Shown: piece by piece, positions 11,033 to 23,310 of the stretch
How positions within the stretch are numbered: position 1 is the first letter of the stretch
Layout of the letters: the number at the start of each line of letters is the position of its first letter
Assembly: GCF_014905175.1 (NCBI RefSeq)
Contig: NC_057788.1
Coordinates: forward strand, 29,358,154-29,422,153
Direction of reading: 5' to 3'
DNA from: Aphidius gifuensis
Taxonomy: Eukaryota > Arthropoda > Insecta > Hymenoptera > Braconidae
DNA length: 64,000 nucleotides
The notes under the pieces: model-generated
Databases searched by the model: none
What the model saw: only the letters and a program-made list of their open reading frames with translations
Told to the model about the DNA's origin: nothing
Program-made: the position numbers and the translations under genes

Positions 11033-12203
11033 CTGTAATAAATTTATTTATATTATTATTATTGTTGTTGTGAATTTTTTATTTTTTTGTTATGAAAAAT
11101 TATTCAAGATTTCGAATTTATTTTTAGGTTAGGTTGTGATATTTGTTAATTATTTTTATGATTTTATAATAATATATTTTATTCTATTGAGGGTTTTAGC
11201 TAATATATAAAATGTAAATTATTTTATAATTGTTTTGAATTTTTTTTTTAGTTATTTATTGTCATTGTGTCATTGAAAACAAGCTTAACCAACAATGACA
11301 AAGCAAAAGGCAATGAAAATGTCATTTATGATATTGTTGTTGTATGGATACATATTGTTTTAAATGTTTGAAATAAATATTGTTATTTGTATTCGGATTA
11401 GTTTATTATTTACCTTTTATTGTTGTATTTGATATTAGTTTAAATTTGATATTATTTATTGATAGTTTTAAAACAACGCCGAATTGTCAGACACACAAAT
11501 GCCAGTCACCACGGTTTATTTTAGAGAAAATTTTTTCTTTGATTGGTTAAGAAAGAATAAAATTAGACTGACATCTGTGAACATTTGTGAAGCTCAATTG
11601 ATAAATTTATGACAGTTGATTAAATAATTACATGAAACTATGGATTTGAATTTGAATTTGAAATTTGATCTAATAAATTTACATCGAAGTATATTTTTAA
11701 TTATAAAAAAAATTATTTAAATGTAATTAAAAAAGTCATCATTTTGATATAAAATGTCTTGAATAATATTACTAGAGCTGTTTTTTTCGTTGACACTAAC
11801 AGTTAACTGTTAACCGTTAAAAAAAATAAAGAAATTTTAAGAATATTTTGAATTTGAAACCTAAAAACACATATCGCAATATTTTTTTAGTTTCATATAT
11901 AGAAAATAAATGAACTGATAATTAATATACAAGAAAAAAAATGTAATCGTTTATTTTATCTAAATTTAATAACAATTAAGTCGAGTCCAAATCAAAGTTT
12001 AGTTTAAGATAAAAAAAATCATCTTTATTATCAGTACAATTTTAATAGTACATTGAATAATATGTTTTTTTTTTTTTTCACAATTATTATACAGTTAATT
12101 TTCTAATATTACAAATAGTTACAATTATTGACAGTCCCGTTTTTTTTTTCATCTTTTTGAAGCATGATGAATAGTACGATCATCTTCACACGATCAGATG
12201 ATC
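11033..12203. other. 5' UTR intron and promoter of the alpha-5 gene, plus 3' flank of the Max-like gene
   Basis: The first about 380 bp is the 5' UTR intron of the proteasome gene. The region near 11480-11520 is less AT-rich and is the likely promoter. The remainder (11600-12200) is A/T-run DNA with no coding potential and contains the 3' UTR of the Max-like gene. Confidence 0.5.
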
Positions 12204-12761
12204 TCAGATTGAAATTAATCCCATTGTTATCAGATCTTCTACGATAGAAATATCAGCACCTTGTGCCAACAACAACCGAACTGTAAAAAAAAAACATCAA
12301 ACAATAATTAATAATTAATATATTTATACATATATTATTTTAATAAATATTATTAAATTAAATAATTACCCTGTTCTAGCAGTAAATTATTTTGACGAAT
12401 CATCTTATCATTTTCATTTTTTTGATTTGAAATTTTATCATGCATATCTCCAATATGTTCAGCAGTGTTTCTCAATATTTGTATTCGACTTGTGGCATTT
12501 TGAGAACCTTGCAAATTGCTTACTGTATCGCGAAGATGCTCGAAGCTCTGCTTTAGATTGTCACGGCGATTTTTTTCTAATGTATTAAGGTGAATACGTC
12601 TTTCATTCTGAAATTAAGAAAAAATAAATTAATATACAGATATGATTTATAAATAAATAAAATTTGTATGCTTAAGCATAACTACATTTCTTTTTAGTGA
12701 ACTCTAATATCTTTATACTTACATTATTTTCACTGGCAGTATTACGCTTAGAATTATTCAT
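12204..12761 (-). CDS. Divergent Max-like bHLH-leucine zipper protein
   Basis: Three exons, 12761-12723 (MNNSKRNTASENN), 12607-12370 and 12280-12204, all with GT-AG junctions, give 117 residues. The basic region and helix 1 read NERRIHLNTLEKNRRDNLKQ. SFEHLRDTVSNLQG follows, and then helix 2 (SRIQILRNTAEHIGDM). A zipper continues with NQKNENDKMIRQNNLLLEQVRLLL. The LQG loop and the SRxQIL start of helix 2 match Max, the obligate partner of Myc/Mad proteins at CACGTG E-boxes. However, the basic region departs from the near-invariant HHNALERKRRDHIK of Max: the second His is Leu and the ER-K pair is EK-N. The acidic N-terminus and the long C-terminal tail of Max are absent. It is probably a diverged paralogue rather than canonical Max. 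The short C-terminus (ADISIVEDLITMGLISI) is unfamiliar. Confidence 0.85.
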
Positions 12762-13028
12762 GATGGATGCGTTATGAACCGGTCAATAAAAGTAATTTAA
12801 ACAATTTTTATAATACGTATAATTACTTATAAATTAAGTTATATCACAAAAATATTTTCACTTTTAACGCGATAAGGCAGTTATTGCAACGACGGATGAA
12901 CGTAGATAGATCAAGTTTCAGCGTTGCACTGACGCACTGACGTTTTTATGACGTTTCTCTGCTGTCTCTGATTGGACAGTTTGGGCTAGTTCCTAAAATT
13001 TCATCATTTTTAGGGATGCGCTCTATGG
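12762..13028 (-). promoter_or_regulatory. Upstream region of the Max-like gene
   Basis: Less AT-rich segment (about 12880-13020) directly 5' of the gene on the minus strand, with no TATA box evident. It ends where a repeat element begins. Confidence 0.35.
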
Positions 13029-13291
13029 CCCTTTAAGGTACTACCAGCGCAAATTGAAAATAATGTCGATTTTACGAATTTTATAGACTAGATAAATGAA
13101 ATAACGATACATCTTTCTATGTAATCAGTTTTTTTGTTTCCTTATTTGTTTTTGATTAATTAACTGTTAAAGATGATCCTTTTTTTTGGAGGTTAAACAT
13201 AGGCTCTTATGGAAAATGATGTTCAGATTTACATAATGTCCGCCAGATGACTCTAATTTTGCGCTGGTTGTGCCTTAATGTACCTTAAGGG
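13029..13291. mobile_element. Diverged or truncated copy of a small TIR element
   Basis: Imperfect inverted ends: 13029-13055 (CCCTTTAAGGTACTACCAGC and on) against 13256-13291 (GCGCTGGTTGTGCC, ending CCTTAAGGG). Its interior resembles the adjacent element, sharing an ATGGA(A/G)AATG block after GGCTCTT at 13203-13219 and a similar T-rich stretch before it. It is best read as an older relative of the element at 13285-13792. Confidence 0.45.
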
Positions 13292-13792
13292 ATTTGGACG
13301 ATTTTTTTCAGAATATGAGAAAGAAATGAAATTTATACGGTAGATTTTTGAAATACTAATACTTTTTATGTGATTTTTTGGTAATTTTTTTCGGAAGCTC
13401 GTTTTTTTTTATTAATTTTTAAAGTTGACAACTTTTAACATTGGCTCTTATGGAGAATGCAATTTTTGTCAAAAAAAAATCCATTAACATACCAATATCT
13501 CCAATCGACAATATGATATGAAAAAAAAACTATCGGGTTATAAAATGAGACAAAAGAAAACGTATAGAAAAAAAATAAAAGAGGTTTGGAGCATATTTTC
13601 TTTACAATTAATAATTAAAGTGAATTAAAGTATGAAAAAATGGATTTTTATGAGGAATTATTGAAAAATCACTAGAGACCTCTTGCGGATGACTTCTAGA
13701 AACACAATATTTCTATGAGTGCGAAAAAGACAAAAAACAGAGAAAAAATGTTGTCTCACTCTTTGTTTTAAAAAATCGTCCGTATCCCTTAA
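13285..13792. mobile_element. MITE-like element with 19-bp TIRs and TTAA flanks
   Basis: TTAA at 13285-13288 is followed by GGGATTTGGACGATTTTTT (13289-13307). The other end (13770-13788) reads as its reverse complement with 17 of 19 matches and is followed by TTAA at 13789-13792. The 500-bp interior has no open frame. Flanking TTAA is the target duplication typical of piggyBac-type transposons, so a non-autonomous piggyBac-like element is plausible. The terminal GGGAT is not the usual CCC start of that family. Confidence 0.6.
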
Positions 13793-14569
13793 GGTTAAGG
13801 AGTCAGAAATTATGTCTCAAATAGTGCAAAAATCAATTTTCTTTATGATAATTTTTGAAGAAAAAAATATATAGAATATAGCAAAACGGATGTACCGAAT
13901 ACGGTCATATAAAATATAAAATCAATTTTTGAAAAAAAAAAACTTGATTAAAAAGTTATATAATAATTTTTTAAAATAAATCAATGAGTGAGTGGAATAG
14001 AAAATATAAAATATAAATGCCAGTGGTTCAAGCTCACACGCTGCTGTGATTCAGCTGATAACAGAAAAATCATCCCTCATTTTTTATTTTTATTCTCAAG
14101 CGCAAGCTAGAGGACTGACAGATTATTGGATATTATTCCATTTCAAGGGTTCAATCTAGTTCAATCCCACAACGATTCGCTTGGTAACTCATACCTCTTT
14201 TTCTCTCCTGTCTCTCTCAATTTCTCTTTATTATAACTATTACTATCTCGTAATATTTTGATATTCGGTCAGGGCTATATAAATCAACCACTCCCACTTT
14301 AATTCACAACTCAACGGTGACAAACAGATTTCAATTCTCATTGTCAAACGTGTGGCTTCAGTTTTATCAATTTATTTATTTTCAAAATTCAATTTTCAAC
14401 GCATTGTATTTGTTCGCTCTTTTTTTTATAATGTAGTAAAGAGGAAAAAAATTCATGAAAAATTTTTAGTTTAATTTTAAATATAATAATTTATTATGGC
14501 AAAATATTTTGCCAATTTTTTGGTTTTTATATTTATTAGTTGGATTACATGATTAATGATTTTTGAACA
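13793..14569. other. Non-coding region with an orphan TATA promoter
   Basis: No coding exon seen on either strand. The segment at 14015-14360 is less AT-rich and contains the TATA promoter listed separately. Confidence 0.5.
14276..14306 (+). promoter_or_regulatory. TATA-type core promoter without an assigned gene
   Basis: TATATAAA at 14276-14283 is followed about 30 bp later by an initiator-like TTCACA (14303-14308) and a CA-rich leader with ACTCAACGG. Spacing matches insect TATA promoters. No coding exon was recognised downstream on the plus strand. Confidence 0.45.
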
Positions 14570-15135
14570 AAAAAAAAAAAATACAAAATTAGTTAATTAA
14601 TAAAAATGAAACAAATAAAATAATGAATAAAATTACTATTAATTTTTATTATTCAATTAAAATATAATTCAGTTAAAAAATTAGAACAAAAAAAACACTA
14701 ATAATTTTTTAAATTATATTTTTTATCATTAATTATTATCAAATATATTTTTCATCAATTATTGAACATAAAAAATTTGTTTATTAATTAACAAAAAATG
14801 AAAAAAAAAAAAATAACAAAATAAAATAAATTAAAAAAATTAATTTAATAACAATTATTAATGTTAATAATTTTAAATTAAATTTATTTTTATTATTAAT
14901 AATGATTATTAATTTGCATATTATTTAATCGTGAAAATAAAAAAGAAAACTATTACTAATTTTCAAGTTATATTTTAATAATAATAGCTTGTGCAAATTT
15001 TCAAAATTATAATTAAATTTTAATATGTATTATTTGGATAGAAAATTTAAAAAAGAAAGTTAATTGACAAGTTTATTTATACATCTGATGATTTACTTTT
15101 TTTTTAAATAAATAAATAAATGTCTTGTAAGAAAA
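14570..15135 (+). repeat. Left arm of long inverted repeat
   Basis: About 560 bp of AT-rich DNA that recurs in reverse complement at 30311-30870. The core (about 14615-15095) is near identical: for example the blocks around 14925-14975 and 15040-15095 match with rare single mismatches. The edges decay into A/T runs. No open frame and no transposase-like features. Confidence 0.85.
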
Positions 15136-17894
15136 TAGCTTGAATATATATGTATATTGTGAATTGGGCGGGGATGCTACCAAGCGAATTGACTCAGAGG
15201 TCTTTTGTAATTAAGGATGATGATGATAGTGAATAGCTATATGAAAAGAGAGAATGAGATAAATAAAAAGGTGATGGAATAGTCCCCAGTTCGTTCGAGT
15301 TTCAGTTGCAGAGAATCCCCAGGGACTCAATTCTGCTACTATCAGACACTGACACTCATCTTCAAACTGCTTCAAACTACCACAATCCAAAAAGCAAACG
15401 TTCAAGTTTCGCTACGATAATTGCCTTCGCTTCACAGTTGCGCCTGATATCTTCTCTACCTTATATTATTCTCATCGTCTCATTTTTTTTCTTTTTTTTT
15501 TTTTCTTATATTTTTTTTTTTTTTCTAATCTTTCTCATTTCAACATTACTTCTTTTATAATATAAAGTTACCCTTCAATAATCTCTACTCAATAAAAATA
15601 ATAAAAATAATATAAATAATTAATTTTAATTAATTTTAATCATTAACAATAATGAATATAAATTTCAATCAAATAATAAACAAAAAAAAATTTTTATTTA
15701 ATTTTTTTTTTCCATTAAAAAATTTGTGGTATTTTTAATAAAATTAAAAATAAATAAATAATTTTTTTTACAGATTTTATTTATTTATTTATAAATTTAT
15801 CCAAATTTATATCGATTATTTTTTTTTTTCATATTTTTTTTAACAATTTTTGACACCTTAAAAATAAATTCCACCTGTCAGTGATTAATTGTCCATTATT
15901 CCAATTTTTTCCATCATTCTAAATTTCATATTTATTTATTTTTTAAAACTTTTTTTTTTCTTCTACTTATTCTTAAGGTTTCTATATCATATATTATTAA
16001 TCTAAATGTGTCTGTTAATGGTTATTAAATTACTAAATAAAGATATAACTTGATTATCTCGAGGGGTTTATTTATTTATTTTTGTTTTCCAAAATATATT
16101 CAAAAAAAAATTTATATATTCAAGCAGTGTTTGATGTTTGATGGAATTTTAGCGGTAAAATAATTCATGAATTTAGAGTATATTATATACAGTTTAAATA
16201 TTATAAAATAAAAAAAAATTAGGTATTTAAATAATGTTATGGATCGAGTTTAGGAAAAATGAAAATTCATATACGCAATAGTTGACTTCCGGTTTTCACA
16301 TTAATAAGGAAGTTTAATTTAGTCATATTTGTGTTTATTTATTAATTTTATGACCTGTTTATTTATTTATTTATTTATCTATTTATCTATTTATTTACTT
16401 ATTTATTTATTTACTTATTTATTTATTCATTCATTTATTTATTCTTTTATTAAATTACCTCTATTTATTTTTACACAAAAATATGTTAAATTCAAAAGAA
16501 AAAAAATTATAAACTTCAATTTAATTTAAACAATTTAATTTGTTCTATTTATCTATATATTTTCATTATTTTCATTATGCATTTACGTGATTCTTGACAT
16601 AACCGGAACTACGTTTACATAGAAATTTTTTCTAACAAAAAAAAAAACATAATATTAATTTTAATTTTGCAATGCATAATAAAATTATCCAACTCGAGAA
16701 TTAACTTTCATGATTTTTACAAATAAATAAATAGATAAATAAATAAAATCTAGAAATTTCTTTGAAAGCTACCTAGAATAATGATAATAATAATTTTGCT
16801 GAGAAAAAAAAAATAAAAAAACAATTTCTATATATCGATCGTCCGGAAATATATAAATTATATCAAAAGTCAGTCAAATACCGGTATTTTAAAATTGAAA
16901 AAAATAAAAAAAATATATATAAATAGACATTTCCGTTTCACGGTCAGAAACCTGCCCCTTTCACTATCATCGTAAAACAGCAAAACTCTTTGATTCACGC
17001 TCGATTTAATTTCATGGTGTGGAATGCTCACTCATACTCGCGTATCACTAGATAATACATAAAAATAAATGAAATAAATGAAAGTAATAGTAAATTTATC
17101 TAAAGAAAATTTTTAAATTATTTTGAGACATGATATGTGGATTAGAAATAATAATAAAATCAGTCAACGAAATGTAACGATAGACATTTCGTGACTATCG
17201 AATTTGCAATAAAATGCAATTAAAATTATTAAGTGCAGTATTAAATATATAAATTTACAAGAAGATTAAAAATCTCTATTTGATTATCTCTGTTAAATCC
17301 AAGTCTTCAACCAGCACACATGTTTAGGAAAAAAAAAAAACAAGTTTTACTCGTCACATGAAACCTCGGTGAAAGCCACATAATACACTTTCATTGAATT
17401 ACTCGAAAAATAAAAAATAAATAAATCTATATAACATAAAAAAAAAATCAAATAGAAAGATCAAGAAAAAATTTATTTTCAAATATGGATTTATAAAAAA
17501 AATCAAGTTAAAAATCGAAAGTAAATAAAATGAAATCCGGAAATTTTATAATTTTACATGTCAACATGTATAAAAATCAAAGCATCATATTAGAAAATTT
17601 AAAAAACTTTTTTTATAATTAATTAAAACACTTCCTGATTGAATAATTTTTCATTGATTTTTATTTCAAAAAAATATATATAGTTTTTTTACAAAAAAAA
17701 TAAAAAGACAAAAATTTAATCAGACAGTTTTTTTTTATTTTTACAACAAGAAAAAAATATATATAAAGAAAATAATAAAAAAAAAAAATTGATAGAGAGT
17801 CATAAAGATCTTTGGAAGTTTAAAATAAAAAAAAAAAAAATATTGTAAAATAATAATATTAATTTGTTTTTTGATGAAATTAAAAGCCTAAAGT
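15136..17894. other. Non-coding region between the inverted-repeat arm and the cuticle gene
   Basis: No coding exon recognised. The segment at 15210-15475 is less AT-rich and may be regulatory or transcribed, with ATAAATAAAAAG near 15259 and an initiator-like TTCAGTT at 15301. A second less AT-rich patch lies at 16920-17050. Otherwise A/T runs. Confidence 0.45.
16358..16445 (+). repeat. (TTTA)n tetranucleotide tract
   Basis: About 88 bp of TTTA repeats with scattered C substitutions (TCTA, TTAC, TTCA). A shorter reverse-complement tract (AAAT/AGAT) lies at 16722-16748. Confidence 0.9.
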
Positions 17895-19484
17895 TTATTG
17901 ATAATGTCCAGATTCTCCAAAGCTACCACCTCCACCACCACCACCATATGATTGTCCATATGATGGTTCAAAACCACCATGTTCTTGTGGTTCTTGATGT
18001 TCATGAATTTCATGATGTTCATGTTTAATTGGTACTGGATATGGTACTTTAACTGGATATGGAATTTCTTTGACAACTGGTACTTTAACTTCTTTTTCAA
18101 CAATGTATGGCTTATCAACATGTACCTAATTATGAAAAAAATATAACAATTATTTAAATAACATTAATTATATTTATATTTACACAAAAATTAAGGTGAA
18201 TTTTTTTTTTTTTTCTTTTACTCACTTTAACTGGATATGGAACGTGTTTTTCAACTTCATATGGTTGTGGAACTGGTACTTTTACCTTGACTGGATATGG
18301 TACCTAAAATTAAAATACAAATTATATAATTTAAAATATTATTTATCAAATTATTTTTAATAATTAGTATTATTTATTAATTTTTTTTTTACCTTCTTTT
18401 CAACGACGTATGGTTGAGGAACTGGAACCTTAACATGTACTGGTACATGTTTTTCGACAAAGTATGGTTGAGGAACATGCACCTAGTATAAAATTAAATA
18501 TTTATAAATTAATAATAATATATAATTTTTAAATGATCAATTTAATACTAATTCCAAGTTAAACTTACTTTAACTTCATATGGTTTGTCAACAGGTACTT
18601 TGATGTGAACTGGAACCTAAAATCATCGTCAAAAAGCAAAAATTAATTAATTAATTCAACTTCTTCGCTGTTAAACAATTAATGAAAAATAAAATAACAA
18701 ATATAAAGTGGTTTATTTTTATTAATAAAGATATATTGGGAATTTTTTTGTTTACCTTTTTTTCAACAGTGTAAGGCTGGGGAACATGAACTGGTACTTT
18801 AACATACTCCGTAACTGGATATGGTACCTGAAGAAGAAATTAAAAATTGAACGATTATAAAATTATTGCTCAGCAATAATAAATTGTAATTAATTTTTGG
18901 GATTGTATTGATAGCTATTAATGAAATTACCTTCTTTTCAACGACGTATGGTGTTGGAACACCAACTTTTACCTCATATGGTACCTTTAAATCAAAAAAT
19001 AATGAATAAGTATGAAAAAAAGATTTAATGTTTTTTTTTAATGAATAAAATTAAAAAATAAATATACTTACATGTTTTTCAACAATATAAGGTACTTTTT
19101 TAATGACCTCAACAGGTACTGGTACTTTTTTTTCAATAGTCACAGTTTTAACATGTTCATCATGTCCATGTGATTCCCAACCACCACCATAACCACTACC
19201 ACCACTTGATCCAAAATCACCATAACTACCATAAAGTCCACGTTTTTCAGTTTTTTTTTCGCTTCCTTGTCCTTCTAAATCAGCTGATAATGTGTCTGAT
19301 TTATTTTCAATATTTTTATTATTATCATCTTTTGATTTATCACAAAATACCCATGTTGATTGGCTTATTGCAATTAAAACCACAAAGGCCAATTGGACCT
19401 AATAAATAAAAAATAAAAATATTAATTAACAATTAATAATTTTTAAATACAATTTTAATTTGTATTATATAAATTTACCTTCAT
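17895..19484 (-). CDS. VPxPV-repeat cuticular protein, Vajk-like
   Basis: Predicted secreted structural cuticle protein of 301 residues in eight exons: 19484-19479, 19398-19072, 18984-18931, 18827-18756, 18616-18569, 18482-18393, 18303-18226 and 18125-17895. The signal peptide is split after MK, with the hydrophobic core VQLAFVVLIAISQSTWVF at residues 3-20. A Gly/Ser/Tyr stretch follows, and then repeats of the type VPYPVKVKVPVPQPYEVEKH. The C-terminus is His/Glu-rich then Gly-rich (SYGGGGGGGSFGESGHYQ). Every intron is phase 0 and exons 3-8 all start with V(P/H), so the repeat units map onto exons. A strong TATA promoter lies just upstream. Similarity to Drosophila Vajk proteins is by repeat style, from memory; the exact orthology is unsure. 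Confidence 0.85.
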
Positions 19485-19529
19485 TTTTAATTTAGCTGTT
19501 TACGTATGTTTTTATCGTGGTGTTTTACC

Positions 19530-19571
19530 ACTGACTGAACCACTTGGTTTTCTACATTCTAGCTTTATATA
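19530..19571 (-). promoter_or_regulatory. TATA/initiator core promoter of the cuticle gene
   Basis: On the minus strand TATATAAAG (19571-19563) is followed about 30 bp downstream by the arthropod initiator TTCAGTCAGT (about 19540-19530). A leader of about 50 bp then leads to the ATG at 19484. This is a textbook tissue-regulated insect promoter. Confidence 0.8.
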
Positions 19572-20625
19572 CTCAACGCCATAATAGCATTTGCACTTTC
19601 CCTGCAAACCTCATCGCTTACATTATACATACACCAAAAAAAAAAAAAATATATATATATCAAATAAAATATTTAATTGCAAAAACAAGATCTATAAATT
19701 TTTTTTTTTTATAAATTTAAAAATTTGTCATGAAAATTTGATTGGATCTAGTAATTTCAAATCAATTTCGATTATTTTATCTACTTTGCGTATTATTATG
19801 ATTTTTTTTTTTTTTTTGTTTTCATGTCGATGCGCAATTTTATTACACAAAAGTGTGATATACATGCCAGGTATTATATGAATGATGTAAATAAAAAAAA
19901 AAATATATATTTAACTTTCGAATAGTAATTTTGGTCGGTTGGTTTTTACAGTATTGTCTCTGCAAATTATTAAAATTTAACATGAAAATTATTCAATTTT
20001 AGAAAATACATAGTTGTTTTATTATCGTAATAATTTATTGTGTAATTTATTTATTTTTTATAATTTATTATCAACAAACTTGACAATTAAATTGTTTGTT
20101 TTAAATTATTTAATTTTTTTAAATAATACTTATTTATTATTAACAGTTAAAATTTTACTGTAAAATTATTATCTCGGATACAGTTAAAAAATTATCATTT
20201 TCATTGGAAAAAAAATCTACAGTTTATGGCGAAAGTGATGATGAAAATTTGTATAATATTTTATATTTTATTGACATTTCAAAATTTATTATAAATAAAT
20301 TAATAAATAATTAATAAATAAATGATCTATATCAAATTTTAGAATTTTTTTTTTCTTTTAGAAATCACTAGTTAATTAGGTACAATAATTAACGATGAAA
20401 AAATATTTTAACAATAAAATTGATGATGCAAATATTTAAGGAAGTAAAAAAAAAAATATAAATAATAATTCCGGGAATATATATTTCTTGTCAAGAGTAT
20501 GAATTTTTCTAGCGTGAAAATCATTGCTTGTCGTAACTTCCCTGATGTTTGCTTGTTGGCATATAAAGTCTTGAGATTCCAAGACCAACATACTTACATA
20601 TTTATGTACCTGTATGTGCATTGTG

Positions 20626-20653
20626 TATATAAAATTCTGCTTGGACGATCTCA
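20626..20653 (+). promoter_or_regulatory. Orphan TATA promoter
   Basis: TATATAAAA at 20626-20634 and an initiator-like CTCAAAG at 20650-20656, about 27 bp apart, in a less AT-rich island. No coding exon found downstream. Confidence 0.3.
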
Positions 20654-23232
20654 AAGTGAGAGCGCACATATATACAAATATAAAATGAAGAAAAAAAAAA
20701 AAAAAATGTATTTGTGTGGCTTTGCATTTCTTCTGCTTTTATAACTCATAAGACCGGCTTCTGACCATTTTTATTTCTATGTGTGTATTGCTAAGGAAAA
20801 AACAATAATTATTATTATTTTTTTTAAATATATATAAATAATTTACACGTTAACTTTCCTTGTTAACAACATATCAATTCACTTTTTTTTATTCTTTTCT
20901 TTTTGGCTTAACAAAAAAAACATTTTTTTTTTTTTTTCACTTTAATATTATTACACAACATCAACTTCAATTAATCATCGTCATTCAGTATGTTTTACGA
21001 TCTTTATATATCCGGTAAGAATTACACTATAAATTTATAAATTGAAAAAAAAAATAATTTTTTTGTAATTACAAACAAGAATAATTTATTTCAAAATTTA
21101 TTAATTGATTATGAAATTTTTTTTGAAATTTATTTTATTATTTATTGTTTATTTATTTTGTTGACAGGTTTTTTTTTTTTGGGTATTAATTATTATTAAC
21201 TTTCAAATTTATTAATTTATTGAGTAATTATAATTTTTAACTGAGTTACTTTTTTGTTAATTATTTTAAACACTTGTTGAATTTTTATTTGAAGATTATT
21301 TGTTCTTAGAACAAGTGGATATTGAGGGTATTTAAAATGTGTAAATTAAATAATTATTTATTGAATATTTTAAAATAAATTCTTGCTTTTATCTTGCTGT
21401 ATTTAATACAGACGATTTTGGTGTATTTTTAACGTTCAAATATAGTAATTAATTATTGAATTTAATTATTCATTTTGTTTATACAAATAACTGATATTTT
21501 TTCAGTTTTTTCAGTTTTTTAAACAGAAATTTAGTAAGCTTTTCGTAATGCGGTGATTCAATAATTACTCATGAAAATTTACAATCATTTTATTAAAAAA
21601 TTAAAGGTGTTTTGTGCGGGTATTTGTAAAATAAATATAATTCATACGTGTATTGTATTTTTAAATTACAAAAATATATGCGTGATTGTATACCGTTGCA
21701 TGTTATTTTATTTATTTTTATTTTTTCATTAACTCAGAAGTTCAATCATGATAATAACCCAAGTTTTTTTGAGTGATTAATTGTCCAGGAATATTTTCAA
21801 GGCGCTATATCGTCACGGGGGTTTAAAAAAATCCACAATAAATATTGCATCGATATATACACAAGAAAAATATATATACATCCTATATAAATGTTTATAT
21901 ATAATTTTTCAACTCATTGAATTAATTTCAAATATATCACATTCGAAATTCTATCAATGAATTTTCATTTTTAATTTTTTTATGTTTATTAATTTTCTTC
22001 TTCTTAATTATCATAATGAATTTGTTTTTTATTATTTTATTTACTAGCAACATTGTTGTCCATTATTTATGTGGTTTTAATTTTTTTCCAATTAAATTTA
22101 TGGAGTGAAGAGGTATTTTTAATTTTTTTGCGTGTATGAGAATTGGTAATTGGCAACTTTTACGAATTGCGTGAATCAAATGAATATAAAGAAAAAAAAA
22201 TTCTTATATTTTATTATTATTTTATCAAAGTTTTCTATAGCAAATTCATATCTTCAATTAATTTATTTCATTAAATTTTTTTTTGTATTTAAATAATTCA
22301 GTTTTTTTATTATTAAAATATTTACTTTTTTTTTTATATATTAATTTTTTTATATTGTTAATAATTTTTGGAAAAACATGTTCAACAATATTGTAAATAA
22401 AAAAAAATTATATAAAATTAATTAAACATAAATAAATAAAAAAATAAAAAATTATTAAAATTTTTTTTATAATTATTTACCAAGAAATATGAAAATTCAA
22501 AAATGCAAATTTAAAAAAAAAATCATATCAAAATAAAAAAGTAATTATTTTACATTTTAAATTTTTTAAATAAAAAAAAATTGATACTCTTTAATTGGTT
22601 GCAATTGAAGGTCAAAAAAACGGGAATTATTTGGGTTTTTTTTTTTTCTTTTCCTGTATACTGGATGTATATAAAAAAATTGCATATAAAAAAAAAATTA
22701 ATCGAGATAATTTTGGAGCAGTTTTCTAACGAGTCAGCATAAAGACGTTATTTTATATGGACCATTTTAAAATCCCTCCCATTTATCGCATTAATGTTCC
22801 GGTGTCACGAACTTCATGAATTTAGATGTAAAATAATATGCAGAATAATTTCATCATAATTGAGATGTTATATTTTTTATTTTTCAAATTCATCAAATTT
22901 TTTTAACAAACTAATTTGAATAAATTTTTTTTTTATAAATTTCTTTTCATTCATAAAGTATATCTCAATTAATTATTTATAATTTTTAATAATAATGATT
23001 AATGACATTTTAAAAGGATGAATTTTCAACAATAGAAATTTTTTTTACTAGAAAAAAATATATAGAAATTTTAAAAAATAAAAATACAAAGAAAAAGATA
23101 ATTTGAGTTAATTTTTATAATTCTACATCAAAAGATAGGTAGTAATTATATAATCAAAGAAAACTATAATTTTCTTATAACGAATTTTCAAAGTCATTGG
23201 AAAAGAATTGTCTTTTTTCTTTTTTTTTTTGC

Positions 23233-23310
23233 ACCTGCATAGCGACAAAAGAAAAGATTGAGATCACACTGGTCACTGACACAATCTCAATGACTGATGC
23301 ACCTGCACTT
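23233..23310. promoter_or_regulatory. Candidate enhancer with paired E-boxes and a short inverted repeat
   Basis: Two GCACCTGCA words (E-box CACCTG) bracket an 8-bp inverted repeat ATTGAGAT...ATCTCAAT with a 19-nt loop. The composition is clearly distinct from its A/T surroundings. Regulatory function is inferred. Confidence 0.3.

Noticed and set aside
15306..15560. 84-codon open frame
   Set aside because: Its C-terminal part is translation of a T-run and no homology is recognised. The 5' part is a compositional island that I treat as non-coding.
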